Shown here in pieces: positions 1 through 14,472 of a stretch of DNA of 64,000 nucleotides. Position 1 is the first letter of the stretch. Each line of letters begins with the position of its first letter. The stretch comes from Atopsyche davidsoni (taxonomy: Eukaryota; Arthropoda; Insecta; Trichoptera; Hydrobiosidae): NCBI GenBank assembly GCA_022113835.1, contig JAILWY010000008.1, positions 2,596,001 to 2,660,000 on the forward strand, in the 5' to 3' direction. The position numbers and the translations under genes are program-made. Under the pieces are notes generated by a model that saw only the letters and a program-made list of their open reading frames with translations, did no database searches and had not been told where the DNA came from.

Positions 1-3000
1 GGGGCGAGCAAATAATGTTTGCTTTTTACGTTATACATCGCAGTATTTACATACTATTATGCCATGACGGGGAATTTAACTAATGATGGACATAATCGAA
101 CACGGGCTATCGAATAATCGATTATTTCAATTATTGAATCAATTGAAAATTTGATGTTTCAATGCTGAAAAAAAATTTTTTACCCCATAAATATTTACAA
201 ACTCGCTATGGGAATGACTTAAAAAAATATATATTTACTCCAACATAAACATTTTTCTATTTAATAAATGAAATATGTACTGAAATAATTGTATATCTTA
301 TTTTTTTTCAATAACATATTTCAGTATTGAAAATTAATGCCACGGTTAAAACTTTATTAAATTTTGGACAAAATTGGAAATGCGTAATTGAATAATTGTA
401 TTTTTTAATATATATATATATATAAAACTGGCTAAGTATTATATATTTTATTGCCACAAATAAGATACAAATTAGGGCTTTAAAGACAAGTAAAATCGAG
501 TAATCGATTATTTATAAATATTTATCAAGGACGTAATTTTTTTCATTACAAAAAAGATTATTTCGCATAAAATATACGTTATAGAACATCTGTAATCGAA
601 TCGATTGTATATAATTGATAAAATGTTTACTTTAAAACAAATTATTCTGACATATTGTAAATAAACATCGAACTTATCTAAAAATAATGGACTAAAAATT
701 GATACTTGATAACTTAGCTTTTCAATTCAAAGGAATTCACCCCAGAATTTATTTATTTGTATATCATAATTTAATTTGATTCGTAAAACGTAACAACAAA
801 ATTAAAAAAAACCTAAATTTTTAATCAAAAAAAGACTGCAAAATTCAGTCAATTTTATGTAAATATTTTGGAAAAAATCTAATCGTATTCGATTAATATT
901 TCTTTTTGTAAAAATTTAAATAAAGTCGATTAATAAAATAAAAATTTCATAGTACCCATCACTAACGTTAATGTATAAAGCCTTTGATATATTAGCCCGG
1001 TCCCTTTTGGACAGGCTCTTGATTTCAATATCAAAACAGAAAGCAAATATTTAAATAAATAAACCAGCGTGTATTTTTAATTTAACGAAGAACAAATACA
1101 AAATTTTGGTTAAATAAATGTAAATTTTTCTTGCTTTCAAAAATACATTATACGTTATTATAATATATATGCTTTAGCAGACTGGATGAAACCAAAGTGT
1201 GGCGGAAATACACAAAGCTGACAAATTCGGTTTTACTCAAGCCGACGACAACAATTTTTATATTCTTAATGAGCTAAAAACATACAATTTATTTTTTGAA
1301 ATTGTGAGAAACCCGAGTTAAGACCAAAGCATTTTTTTTAAAACGGTGTACTATTGATTAAATATAAAAATCAGATTTTTTTTAATCTGCTGATATCTTG
1401 TTCGAGAATTTTTTGCTCTGAACATTTCCGCGGAAGTAAAATAGAAAAATTGTATACGGGAATAGGCAATGATAGTCAAAGAATATTACCCGAGACTAAA
1501 TCCATCTGTATTTCTTAATAAAACTCATGAATTTATTTATCGTTTTTCGTGTAAATCAATAACTGAAGAAAAATACTGCTTATATTTAAATATTACGAAA
1601 CGCAAAAGTCTGAATTTCAGATGATTAAAGTTGTGATGCTTCAGGAATTTTCGCGTTTACCGATGTGAATTTCCTTTTTTTACAGGTACATCTAAGCCAT
1701 TCAGCTGTGAACGTATCCCCGTATATTCTGATATCCTTATCAGCTGTGAATTTTTCTGTATTTCGGAAACAGAATTGCTTATTTAACACAATAAACATTA
1801 TCTGAAAACACGCACGAATGCCCTTTTGGATCCCTGAATCTCGAAAAAGATTTCACAAAGCGGATATCTATTTACAAATAACCATAATAAACGCTGAAAA
1901 AAAAACACATTTATCATACAGCCTGCTCGACAAAGGACCTTGTCCAAGCCTACCATGCTGGAAAACGCGATAAAATATTGTTTTACGATGACAAGAGTCC
2001 ACTGAATTTTCAGTTTTACTGATAATTAAATAACAGAAATTAAAAATGAATAGCCAAATGGTTAGGAAACTTCGATTATTTTTTTTTTTTGTAGCGTTTT
2101 CGCCTTTCCTGGGTCCAATTGTCTTTACTTGTTTTCAAATTTATCTCCTATTTCTTTTGCTTTTTGTGTTTATTTGTTCACATATAAAATTATACAAAAA
2201 AAAAACCATTCTATCGTCAATCATCAAATATATTTTTTCAAATAAATAATATGACGAATTTTTACTTAAAAATCAAGGAATTTATTAGCATCAATACACA
2301 AAGCCTATGTTTAAAAAAAACTATAAATTCGTATAATTAGTATGAAAAGCTTATATAATAAAACCGGTTTCTCTTTTTGAGGACTCCATCGAAAAAATAT
2401 GACAAAGTTCTTCATTGACAAGATTTTTGTTTTTTAACTGTAGCCTAAATTTATATGAAAATATTCATGTGTTTTTTTTTTTTTTACTCATTTGCAAACC
2501 GCATGTCACGAGAATAGTTCGAGAAACTTCACAAACACCCCGAGCAAGCCTCCATCGCGCATCCCATTAATAAAACACTAAATGCTCGTATATTGAATAG
2601 TGTTCTCTCGTTCCAATACAAGGTAGATCTTCTGACAGTGTTATTTCGTGAAAACATTTCGCACTGCGATACAGCCTTCAATTGTTTCAGCGTAAATTAA
2701 AACGCTTTTGTTTGGAAGGTTCTGGAAAATAATGAAAACCCTGGGCGAGAGAATAATGGCGGCCTGGCAGGGCTCTAGAAACTTCCCTGCCTCAAACTTT
2801 CTTCTGTTTCAGCTGGTTAATATTTGAGAAAATTTATATTTTAATAATACTAAAAAAAAATATTTGAAATTAACCATACAAATCCGATTGCAAAATATAA
2901 TCTCGGGGTGAACTTTATTATATTTATTAACACATATACCGGTTCATTATTGGACAATTTTTTTTAGGTTTATATTAGAAACGTTGAAAAAAAAGTGTCT

Positions 3001-6000
3001 CTTATCGTTTCATGTCAATATTTTTGGTATTAAATACTGTAAACAATTTTGGCATAGTATTTTCGTATATTTGGTTTTTAAATGTAAAATTAATATGTAT
3101 TAACAATAATCATTTTTATTATTTTGAACCTGAAAGTTATAATCTTGATACGATTTCAACTGTAAGAAGTCATATTAAGTGTTTACAAATATTATTTATT
3201 TACTACGCAAAAGTAAAGTTTCTTAAACTATAATTTATATAATTTTATAGTCGAAACTATGTATCCAGGAATGACCTTTTCAAAACAATCATTAACTTTT
3301 AACTTCGATGTATAAACATGATATGATTTCTTGGGCTTTGAATCTAGCTATTTTAAGTTTTTACCATTTTTTTATAAAATTCCTATAAATGGTGTTAGCC
3401 GTCGAATGACGTGAAATAAATTGTGAAACAGTAAAAATAAATATTATTTACTTATTCAGAAATATTACATGTATATGTAGATATAGTTCTATGTACTAAA
3501 ATGAATATAAAAAATAAAAAATAAGGATAAATTTTAAAACTTATATCTTAAACGTTAATATCAAAACATTATCAAGATTAACATTAGGTTATGTCCAAAG
3601 ATGTAAAAAAAACTCTATAGCGGTTGAAAACTATCTACATATTTAAGACAAGATAAATTTCAATAAGGAACTTTGAAGTATAGAGTCTTCAAAAGATGAA
3701 ACAAACGACTTTGTCATTATTTAAAAAAGAATGAAGAAAGGAATTTCTACGTAAAAAATCGCTCTTCAGGGTACACTTGGAACAATTTTCGTGTTCGCGG
3801 GCAATCAGCTAACTAATTGAGTCTAGTAAACTTGCATATAAATTGAAACTAAAAATACCCAGTTGTTGCAAAGTTGCTACTTAAAATATGCCACGAGTAA
3901 AGTCAACTTTCACCGTAGCTAAGTCAGTAGTTTTGTTAGTACAAATATAACTTATTAGTGTTTGAAGCTGAGGCCATTTATCTTGTGTTTATTTGTACGA
4001 CCCCTGTTTCTTATTTGCACATAGTTCTGAGTTCACTTGAATAATTTCCCTGCGGAATAATATTAGTGAATTTTGTAAAATACGAAACTGGATTTGACGA
4101 ACAGAACCTTTATTGCAAAGCAAAAATAATTGTTACATGCATATCTGTAATATTAAAAATCATTAAGGGTCTAGGTCCCATAATCGAGTTTTTTTGATCA
4201 TTTTCTAGTCCGTTTTGCGAAAAATCGACTGCAGCAATAAAAAAAAATTAAATTCAAAAAGTTTGAAACATACCTTCTTCCGTACAGGATATATTTGTAT
4301 TTCTTATAGATTTACTATTAATATGATAAATGTGTGTTTTTCCGATTGAAGTGTAGGAATTTGGAGATTCGTCATGTCCCTTTTCCAAGAGTCCTAAACA
4401 ATCAAAAGTCTTTTTTTCAATTGGAATTAAAATATTAAATATAAACCCTGTGCGATATATTATTTAAAAATTTTAAAAAAAAAAAAATCTTTAACAAACT
4501 TTGGTTTTGAAAAGTCGTCATTTTATCCAATTTTTCAACATCTTCAATATTTTATTTTACCCTGAAAATGGACGTTAATTAAATAATAAAAAATAGGTAA
4601 ATGTAATTTTTAGTTTTTTCAATACTCTGTAAAAAAGTCAACTTTCGATATAGAAAAATATAGTGACAATTAAATTGATAAAATGACACGATTTCGCCAG
4701 GTTATGGACTGGAGAATTAAAAGGCTGGAAGCAACTGCCTTAAATGAAAGATTTTATTTTTTTACATATTCATTTGAATAAAAAATGAGGATTTTGTGAT
4801 TCTTATAAGAGTAGGTATCGGTCAATCTTGGGGTAAAATACGTCAAGCCCTCCCCTTATAAGGCTCCCATGGGGATGCTTTTTATCGGATGGGTACACGT
4901 TTGTCACTTAATATTATATATACTTTTTATATTATTTTATGTATAGCGACCCCTCTTGATAACCCTTCAAAATCCATATAAAACTACGTTTTCATCGATG
5001 CTTGAGCTACACTACGCAAGATTGTACGGCTATGAATATTGTGATATAAAAAAATACTATACTTAAAACCTTATGTAGATTCAGCATACAAACTATAAAA
5101 ATATAGCAAAAACGATAAAAAAAATATTCAAATATATTAGGGTATATCTTTATGATATTTAAAATGGTTTTACTTTACACACGCAATTTAAATATAAGCG
5201 GCTTTTTGTTATATTTTTCATGTTGCCGTTTGTAAAATTAATTACAAGGGATTTGAAACTTTATAAAAAGTAGTTTTTTTTTTTTTAATTAAAACATTGG
5301 ACAGCATTGTTGGTTTATTATTTGTTAACACGAAAAAGCCTTTTTTTTAAAAAAACAAGTAGATTTTTAAAGTGGTTCAATTTTTATATTTTGCTTCAAT
5401 TAACTTTATTTATTAAGTGAAGGAGTAAAATATGTATATTTTATCAATATTTTACATAACTAGATGTCTATATTTTTATGAAAAAAACTATTTCTCACTT
5501 TTTCAGTTACTTCATTTCAAAAAAAATTAATATAAAAAATATATGTGTAGAAAAGCGGATTTTTAACCTAATAAAAACAAACCGATAGTTTAATTATTTA
5601 TTGTGTGGTCAAACATATAAATAAAGCAATTGTATTTTATAGCCGATTTACGTTGTTAAAAATAAATTGAAATTCGGGGATCAGTTATTAAAAACGTACT
5701 TTTATATCAACGTTATAACAAAATGAATGAATTTCCAATCGAAAAACAAATTCTAATATGTAAAGATTGACATATTAAAGATTTTTACTGTAACTTGTTA
5801 CTAATCAAAATTGTTCGATAAGTTGTTTTTAATCTATAAAATTACCAGGGAGTAGATTTTGCAACTTGCACATACCTGTAAAGCTGGAGATTCGATTAAA
5901 CCTAAACTTTATTAATTACCAGGTAAGTTATCGCATCTCTGTTGTTGGAACTACTAGCCTGATGGCAGTTCCGGTTGGTCTTTAAACTAGATGAAATTAT

Positions 6001-9000
6001 ATTATACATAGTGCTTCTAAACTTGTTATAGTATCGAATGAAGCAGAATTATCTTTAGCTTATATATTTTATTAAATAAAACAGTAGAAAAGGCATTAAA
6101 GGTTTTTTCAATTGGAAATTATTACCACTGATAGGTAGAATGCGTAAAACATGAGATTGTTTGATAAAATAAAGCATAATATTGTTTTTTAGTATTATAT
6201 TATTAAAACAGTTAGTAAACTAGTTAAACTAACGTATGGTTTTTGAAATTTTAACAAAGATTCATGCACTAAGCATTTATATAAAATCTACGTCATGTAT
6301 GCCTTAAATTAAATCAAACTGCGAATAAATTAACAATGATTGCAAAATAATAATGCATCAAAATAAAAATTAAAACTCTCATACGAAAATGTATCATACT
6401 TTATTATATAACTGACATTTTTATATTTTCATATTATTTATAATACAGCATTTATAAAAATATTCACAGTCTGAAAACTAATGCGTTATACATTAAGACC
6501 GCCAAAAAAGTAATATTTAACTGTGAAAACTATATCCAGCAACAAAATATAAATTAATAGGTCGCCTTTGTTAAAATTCTTATAAAATAAATAAAATTGT
6601 AGTAGCAAATATCACTTTTCTGTGCTTTGAACATAATTGCTTGCCTTTGAACGGAAGCTTAATTTCAATTAGTTTTATTAAACACTTTGTATTTATCTTA
6701 AATATACTTGAAATCAATAAAAGAAAAACCTTCAAAGAAAAACCTTTAAAAGACAACTATTTTTTCATTGGAATTGGAATAAGTGAATGAAAAAAAAACT
6801 TTTGTTTGAGACAGTTGGTTTCAAATACTTAGAGTTTTAACGTCATTCTTTGATGGTGGTGTGATATTTAAATTAGATATGAATCAATTCAATCTTAAAT
6901 CGGGCCGCTAGTGTGACTTTTAATATCTTTAATCAAATCATGAAACATTTTTGCGTTTGAAAGATCAAAGCATGAATAAAATATTTTTAATGGTCAGTTT
7001 GGACGAATCGACTTGTTTATTTTACTTACTACTTTAATTTTGTACATCGCAGATAATCTTATACATTTTCAAATCAAAGCAACAGAAAATAAAAACATCC
7101 CACACAGGGTGGAGCAGATTACAGAAAAAAGCTTACAAAAAGCTGCGTATAAAAAAGTAACGACATTTTTTTGGATAATTTCCACTTTCCATGTTGGAAA
7201 ATTGCAATATCCTCGCAAGGAAGCTGAATGAAGACGTAATGGGAAAATGTGCCTTAATCAGACGGAAAAAAAGAGGAAATCCCCTTGGCGGAATTGAACG
7301 GCTTTCTGTTAAGACAGCAAATATGGCATAAAAGGTATAGACGGTCGTTGAGATACTTTGTATCCGCCCTGTATCGCGAGGAAAAATTAAAATATGTAAA
7401 GTCAAAGAGAAGCTACTTGTGAATGTATTTTCTTAACAAATATAACCTTTAAAAACAACGTATGCCGAAAAAACAATTTTCTTTTTTTTGTATAAAAAAA
7501 TTGATTTCAAGCCAACTTTAATTACTGAAAAGGATATTATTGAAAGCGAATTGTTTTTGTAGACTTTGTTTTTTTTTTTCAAACACAAATAAGAAAATTT
7601 TCCGGATAAAAATAAACAAAATTATTTTTGATAAAATAAACCATGATATTTTCAAAATTGTATTAAATATTTTTTTAATTTGTCATTTTTTTAAATGAAA
7701 GCCATCTTCTAAAACATTTCTAAACATGTAATGTTTAAAATCATATAGAAAATGTATACAAGCCAACCTGTTAATTTGCAAAGTAAAATAATATTTTATA
7801 CAATACATAAAAAAAATCTACGTACATTAATACGATATCATTTTTTTAGCTTTCAACCGATGCGATATTTAGAAACTGAACCATTTCGATTTTATTTATT
7901 TCAACCGTCCAAAAACTAAGCATTTAGAATCGCAAAGGTTATATCTTTTTAATACATTACGAAGTCCAATTACGTTCAGATTTAAATAATTCCTAAAAGA
8001 TAACAATGATTGTGATTTATCGCCATTAGTTGACACTAAAATAATTAATTCACGAATTTATGGTTGGTTATTTGAACTGCGGTAATCAACGGACAAACTT
8101 TGCGCTTTGTAATAATTAAATATTGAAACAAATTTGATTTGCTTTGATAATCGTGAAAACTAAATTGTGCTAAATGATCAGTGATTTTGAAAATATGTTT
8201 TTGAGTTATTTCTCAGTAAAATCATGCTGAAATTGAGAAGTTACCGAAACATGATATTCAAAGATACATTTATGGCTTTTGCGTTAAGCTTAATTCTTGA
8301 TGCACTAAAATTTATTCTGTAACTCGAGAACTTTAGAATAAGCTTCTATTTTATAAAGTTTCAGATTTCCAAGCTTCATTGGTGTTAATTAGGAGACAAG
8401 CTTGTAAACAAAATATGCAATGAATTACTATAAAAAAACTCGATGAAAAACTTTGAATGCTTAAAATAAACGAATGCCTTTTTCTCAAAATACAAATAGA
8501 CGATTATCTTGTTGTAAAAATAAAATCCAAATAGGTCAATCATTCCCATTATAATATCTTGTATAAATAGAGGGTTTTTTTTTATCATGCTGAGTACCCA
8601 ACATTATTTTCACAATATTACAATGATTTTGCAGGCGTTTAATAAACATCTTGTTAGCCGTTCATTTTTAACCCAGTCCCAGGCAGTATTTTTATAAAGG
8701 ATCCCTAAAAACGTACCTTTAATCTGCGGAGTCCCTAATGACATTCGAAATTAATTAAGGTCCCTAATGATCGATGGGCCTTTTCTTTTGCAAGGGAGAA
8801 AATAAATTCAAGAAATGACTTCGGAACGTAGTCTTTATTTCCAAAACAAAAGATCCTAATGGTCTTCCACGCAATTATTTCGAAAATTTAATTATAAATA
8901 ATTAACAAATGGAATTTTTAGCGAGCTTAAAATATTTTACTTCAGCTTTTCATTTTTTATAGGAAATCAACAGTTTCAATATATGCGAAAGCTCATGGAT

Positions 9001-9011
9001 TTGATGAAAGG
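1..9011. other. AT-rich non-coding stretch
   Basis: I see no gene here. The stretch is A/T-dominated with many homopolymer runs and a short (TA)n tract near 408-424. A slightly GC-richer patch at about 2500-2815 ends in a pyrimidine-rich tract followed by CAG (AG at 2811-2812). It looks like a splice acceptor but has no open frame behind it. Other GC-richer patches lie at about 4806-4900 and 7090-7400. The short open frames inside are no longer than chance allows in this composition and show no family motif. Confidence 0.6.
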
Positions 9012-9110
9012 AGTATGTATGTATTTGTGTGAGTGTGTGTGTGTGTGTATATATATATCTAAATATATATAAAAATATATATATGTATATATATATATAT
9101 ATATTTTTAT
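9012..9110. repeat. Compound (TG)n/(TA)n microsatellite
   Basis: Alternating GTAT, then TG repeats, then interrupted TA repeats. This is simple-sequence DNA, with nothing to suggest function. Confidence 0.9.
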
Positions 9111-10273
9111 ACACATTTTAAAGCTCGAAATGGATTCGGTAAGTAATTAATGTTAAAGTTTTTTGGTAAAAATAGCATTTTCTTTTAATTTTAACTTGCA
9201 AAAAGGCTTTTTTCAGTATTTTACACGGAAGCTAATGATTTTATTATTAGACATCAATAAATAAATTGTATTAATTTTGGCTATTAAATGTTAACTTTAC
9301 AATTTTAAAATGCATTAAACTAGCTTTAAGGGATGTGAACTCTAAGATTTAAATTTCAGACATTTCCTGAAACTTAACTCATCTAAGTCTATTGAAATCT
9401 TTTAAATAGACTCAAATTTTTTTAATTTATAAAAAAAACAACTCATGTATAAATAATCTATTACCTGTCGAAAAAATTAATTTACCTCACTAGGAAATCG
9501 CTGTGATAATTTATTTAAATAAATAATTAATATACGTAAAGTGCAAGTATATGGTAAATAATTAGCTTATGATAATGGCAGATTTAATAAAATGGATTTA
9601 CTAATGGTTTCCAAGGCTTATTATGATGTGCATAATGGTTGTGAATACAAACATTTCACTAATAATTGTGTGCAATTATTTCAAAAATGTTATTTATATT
9701 TTCGGATACCCATTTATTTATTTTCCAATTCAAATATGACCATTACAAATAAATGCTCCGATATAAAATTTGTTTCCAAATGACATTAAAGTCTGTATAT
9801 TATTTACTGTGAATAAGCTTTTGTAGTTTGAATTATGATTACTAACTAAAAAAATACATTAAATATTTTATTTTTGGCTGTTTATTTATTAGTTTTTTTA
9901 TTGGTGCTTACGTCTTTATGGTCTTAAATATATTCAAATAAAATTATTCACTACTTCTGGTCTATAAGTAATTCACAATCTGTAGATTAGAAATATATCC
10001 AGGCTTGAAGTAATCACGTATATAATTTTTATTAAGTGACTTAGTGCTATTTAAAAAAACTTAATTTGAGTTTCAACACTTATCTTGAGATCAAAAAGTT
10101 GTTCAGTGATAGGAAATAATGCACTAATTCACGAGCTCTTCTGCATAGCAGATTTTTGTTGGATTACTGCCATTTATGATCGCCCAATATCACTGAGATT
10201 AATTGATATTATTGAGCAGTGATAAGATTAATTGCACTGGACACTAATTACCAGTGGCTCGAGTGCTTTCGAT
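9111..10273. other. AT-rich non-coding stretch
   Basis: No gene or recognisable repeat. The last 200 bases are slightly less AT-rich and lead into the tandem array that follows. Confidence 0.5.
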
Positions 10274-11240
10274 ACAAAGCAAGGTTTGGCTTAAAGCTTG
10301 CACTTACAGTGATTTATCGCAAACAGTTATATGTATTTTATGATACCACCCTGAAAAAATTTATTGCTAATGCTTTAATAAATTTAATAATACGTTAAAA
10401 ATTAAATGTCAATATTATTGATTCAGTGTATAGTAATAGCAATTATCAGTATGGCAAGAATCGTTTGAAGGAGCAATGAAATTGTTATGTGTGTGTTGAT
10501 ACAAAACAAGGTTTGTTAAGTTGGCTTAAAGCTTCCATTTACAGTGATTTATCGAAAACAGTAATATGTATTTTATGATACCACCCTGAAAAAAGTTATT
10601 GCTAATGCTCTAATAAACTTAATAATATGTTAAAAATTAAATACCAATATTATTATAAAATATAAAAACGGTATAAGTTTTTAAAAAATACCAATTATCA
10701 GTATAGTAAGTATCGTTTAAAGAAGCAATGAAGTTGTTATGTGTGTATTGATACAAAACAAGGTTTGTTAAGTTGGCTTAAAGCTTCCATTTACAGTGAT
10801 TTATCGAAAACAGTAATATGTATTTTATGATACCACCCTGAAAAAAGTTATTGCTAATGCTCTAATAAACTTAATAATATGTTAAAAATTAAATACCAAT
10901 ATTATTATAAAATATAAAAACGGTATAAGTTTTTAAAAAATACCAATTATCAGTATAGTAAGTATCGTTTAAAGAAGCAATGAAGTTGTTATGTGTGTAT
11001 TGATACAAAACAAGGTTTGTTAAGTTGGCTTATAGCTTGCATTTACAGTGATTTATCGCAAACAGTAATATGTATTTTATGATACCACCCTGAAAAAATT
11101 TATTGCTAATGCTATAGTAAATTTAATAATATGTTAAAAATTAAATGTCAATATTATTATTAAATATAAAAACAGTATAAGTTTTTAAAAAATAGCAATT
11201 ATCAGTATGGCAAAAATCATTTGAAGGAGCAATGATGTTG
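10274..11240. repeat. Tandem array, 252 bp unit, about 4 copies
   Basis: Units begin with ACAAARCAAGG at 10274, 10501, 10753 and 11005. Units 2 (10501-10752) and 3 (10753-11004) are each 252 bp and read identically base for base. Unit 1 is shorter (227 bp) and diverged, and unit 4 is diverged and fades out near 11240. The period is a multiple of three, but every frame is broken by stops, so this is not a coding repeat. Identity of the two central units points to a recent duplication by unequal exchange or replication slippage inside an older array. Confidence 0.92.
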
Positions 11241-12202
11241 TTATGCTTTTGCTATGAATAAATCGGAGTATAAATAAAACGCAACGAAATGAGAAATAAT
11301 CCATGGAAACAAATATGGGAAATGGGATTCATTTGTATTATAAACAACAGTGCGTAGATAATATCGAGACTAATGCATAATATAGGAGGAGACACAGCCA
11401 TTACCGGCAGATGGATGGACCGATATATAGATGGTGCGGATAGACCCGGGGTGCTGCGATAGAAACGTCGTGGGGTTTTATGGCTGAATAGATTACCCCA
11501 TGGCTCTGCCATGGAAGGGGTGGTCGTCGGGCTGGGTAGGAAACGATAGTATTTGCTGGGCTGGAGTATTTTAATTTATTTCACTTCATTTTCTCGTGAA
11601 CTAAGTGATTGATATTTTCAACAATTTTTTTTTTTTAATAACCCCATTTTTATATTATTAAAGTACAAGGCATTTGTTTGGTGAAGATCCATACTATTAA
11701 TGAATAGGATTTTTTGCATTTGAACAGTTTAATTTTGCATCTGAAGATGACCAGGTCTAAGGTACGAAGCTTTCTTCATTAACCCCATTTTTTTACTTGT
11801 CCTGATCTCTTTGATTTATTTGTATGTTATATAATCAGCTGTTTTATTCTAATTTTCAGACCAACACATAATGTTCTTTCAAATTACTAATCAATGTTAA
11901 AAAAAGATCACTGCACTCACAATTAAAACGCGTATTAACAATAAAATCCAAAATTATATTTTTATTGCATTTTTGCTAATTTTTTACGCAAGCTGCTAGC
12001 AGATTTTTAATATTGTTTACCATGTTGTACGTAAATTGTCCCTTGCAATAAAATCAGTAAATATTTCAGAACCAATCTTACAAAGTATACATGCGTTTCA
12101 TTTTTCCAGTCAACGTCAAGAATCCTCAAAAGCGACCAATAATCAGCCAAAAAAAAAAAAAAACACGTACTAATGTAAAGGCTTTGTTTTTGTTTTATTT
12201 TG
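11241..12202. other. Non-coding stretch with GC-richer islet
   Basis: No gene recognised. About 11380-11560 is GC-richer and contains a small palindrome, CCATGG-CTCTG-CCATGG, at 11498-11514. An 86-codon minus-strand frame crosses it (11252-11512), but I see no motif or domain in its translation. The rest is AT-rich. Confidence 0.4.
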
Positions 12203-12215
12203 AATCAATAGTATT

Positions 12216-12358
12216 GAGATTCAATATGTTTGACAGAGAGTTCTTGGTGGAGTTTTATTTTAATAATAAGTAAAATACTTGAGTGATTTTTCCACTGTAT
12301 GATTTTTATTGGTGACCGGTTTCGGTGACTCTGGTTGGCTGAACCCGTCACCAATAAA
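12216..12358 (-). mobile_element. Hammerhead-bearing short element, copy 1 (diverged)
   Basis: Minus-strand copy of the repeat also found at 33880, 42472 and 57825. It retains the terminal TTCAATATGTTTGACAGAGA motif (12220-12239), the segment complementary to GTGGAAAATCACTCAAGTA, and the GAAACCGGTC box (plus-strand complement at 12314-12323) followed by ACCAATAAAAA. The hammerhead stem II and CUGANGA part are degraded. Direct repeats flank it: 12203-12215 and 12359-12371 match at 12 of 13 bases, like the 13 bp TSDs of the other copies. Arms 12301-12316 and 12347-12362 form a perfect 16 bp inverted repeat. It is non-autonomous, with no coding capacity. Confidence 0.7.
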
Positions 12359-12371
12359 AATCAATAGTTTT

Positions 12372-13844
12372 GGCTGAAATAAAATATTTATCAGACTAAC
12401 CACACGATCGCCGTCGCCAGGGAGGATCAGAGGTACCTTACAGCAGTCCCTGGACCTAATGTTAGGGATAGGGTAAGAACGGCGGTATACGGACACGAGG
12501 CCTGTTCTATGCTAATTTATTGCTTCTAGTGCCAGGCCTTAAATCAATTGCTACCATAAAAAGTTGTGACGTCATAGAAGTGAACGGACTATGGGCTGAC
12601 ATCATCGATGGCAATGATTTACCCGATCAGAGAAAAACCTCACAGAAGCAAAAATATCCGATTTATTTTTCGCGTATATACAAAAAAAAAAAAAAACCTT
12701 TTTTTCATTGAATTATTGTATCTTTAAATCATACACGCAGAATAGTACGTTCAAATCAAAAAAGTACATTGCAATCGTAACTGAGTTTTCATACACCCCA
12801 CCGTCTGGGCTGCAAAGTTAATATTCCTTATAAAGCACCATCAACAAGCGAATTTATCACGGCTGATAAAAGCGAGTACAAAACACAAAACACAATTGCC
12901 TAAGGGATGCGAATAATAAAATGCAAGGGGCGGGACACCCACCCCGTTAGATATTACCCTCCATAAAACAAATTTGATAACAGCTATCTACCTGTTATGC
13001 CCGGGTTACACACACTGTTTGCCCGACGATTGCTGACGGGGTTGTTTTGTGATGCCTCCGATTCTCCGGTGATATTTTCAACGATAATTTAATCGGGAAA
13101 ACGATAAATTTGAAGTGTTTTTCGATGCAGTAATGTTGGTATATAAATAACAGGCTAATTTTTAAAAGCTACCTCAATGTACATTTCAATAAAAAATTAT
13201 CTACCCTTAATTATTGAGTAGTAATTATTTGACTTTATGATGACAGTAAATAACCAGAATTTAATTATGTTTTATTCTTTATTGATCGGACGTTCAAAAT
13301 CACGAAGTGCTTCAAATAAAACAAGTGTTATTTTTTATATGTAATATGCTACAAGAAATTAAAATTTAAAAGGTGTACAAACCACAATGTGAACGAGTAT
13401 AAGAGGAATTATAATTCTATCAAAAAAACTTAATACTTGTATTACTGTGAAAAAAATGTATTTTAAATAATCTTTTAGAAAAATGAAAAAATAAAATCCG
13501 TAACATTACATTTATAAAAACTATCATGCCAATTCTTATATAAAGTTTTCAAATAGCAATAAATTGCGTCATAGAATTAAAGACTAACAAATAATACATA
13601 TATGTATATAAATCATTAAAATGTTAGACAAATATCATCTGTGTCTATTAAAAAATTACAATTTAAATGTGACCCTAAAACAATAAACACAATATAATGT
13701 TAATATTCACAATACACCTGTGCAGATATAAAATGCTCATTTATCAAATGAAGATTATTTACCGTTCATCTCAAGCTGAGTATTATACATTATTCGTCTG
13801 GATATCTTACGTTAGCATTTTTAATTTACACATCCTATTAAATC
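12372..13844. other. Non-coding stretch, partly GC-richer
   Basis: About 12400-12640 is GC-richer and has short open frames on both strands, including a 63-codon plus frame at 12520-12711 and part of a 78-codon minus frame. Neither carries a motif I recognise. A perfect cAMP-response-element palindrome TGACGTCA lies at 12567-12574, with no promoter context to support its use. About 12790-13100 is mildly GC-richer and the rest is AT-rich. Confidence 0.4.
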
Positions 13845-13957
13845 TGTGTGGGATTCAAATCCCACACAAATCACGATAATATTTTTCTGAGAGTTTCTTT
13901 AAATCATCATCTATATATGAACTAATGCGCCTAATCATATTAGTAATAATATAATAA
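13845..13957 (+). mobile_element. SINE family A, 5'-truncated fragment
   Basis: Contains the 3' half of the SINE: the B-box region with TGTGTGGGATT/AATCCCACACA, then the family tail TTTTTCTGAGAGTTTCTTTA, then the 3' end CTAATCATATTAGTAATA. The T-arm segment is almost perfectly self-complementary (11 bp arms, 2 nt between). It abuts the next copy in the same orientation, so the two form a head-to-tail pair. Confidence 0.8.
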
Positions 13958-14303
13958 ACCCGTAATGGGTAATAAATACGCATCTGATTGACGTTTAATA
14001 AAAAAATAGACATACGTATATGATGGTGCGCGTCTTGGCTAAATTAATAGATTTTAAAAATAATATCCAGATGGGACTAAAATCGCTTCACTTGTTACTT
14101 TGTTCAAAAAGTCCAGTGCTTGCAAATCACTAAATATTGGTTGGCCTGGGCACATTGGTTCATATGTAGAGTATGATTAACGGAAGTGATTCGTTAGTAC
14201 AAGGGTTGGTACACCGGCCATGTAAGCCAGGGGATGTGGGTTCATTTTTCTGAGAGTTTCTTTAAATCATCTTCTATATATGAACTAATGTGCCTAATCA
14301 TAT
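13958..14303 (+). mobile_element. SINE family A, near full length, B box deleted
   Basis: Starts with the family 5' end (CCGTAATGGGTAATAAATACG) and continues through the conserved body. The tRNA-like head has an A box TAGTACAAGGG at 14195-14205, which fits TRGYNNARNNG. An anticodon-like loop CATGTAA, with TGT at the anticodon position, lies inside the stem CCGGC/GCCAG. The T arm stops at GGGTTCA (about 14238-14244) and jumps to the tail TTTTTCTGAGAG, so about 24 bp including the rest of the B box is deleted. This copy should not be transcribed by polymerase III. It ends in CTAATCATATTAG. Confidence 0.85.
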
Positions 14304-14472
14304 TAGGTTCAATGATAACTAGTCTGACCATCGACGACACACTATCGATGTAATAAATTTCATAATATAAAAAGTATTGAAAGTGTTTATCTCTACGTAT
14401 ACCCGAAGTCCGGTGTGCACCTAACGAGCACATAACGAACGATACGACCATAAAAAAAAATTATAATAATAG

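Noticed and set aside
2793..2812. Strong splice-acceptor-like tract
   Set aside because: The downstream sequence has no open frame or donor site; chance in pyrimidine-rich DNA.
14190..14244. Possible tRNA gene
   Set aside because: It has an A box and anticodon-like loop, but the T arm is cut and the acceptor stem is absent; the flanks match other SINE copies, so it is a SINE head.
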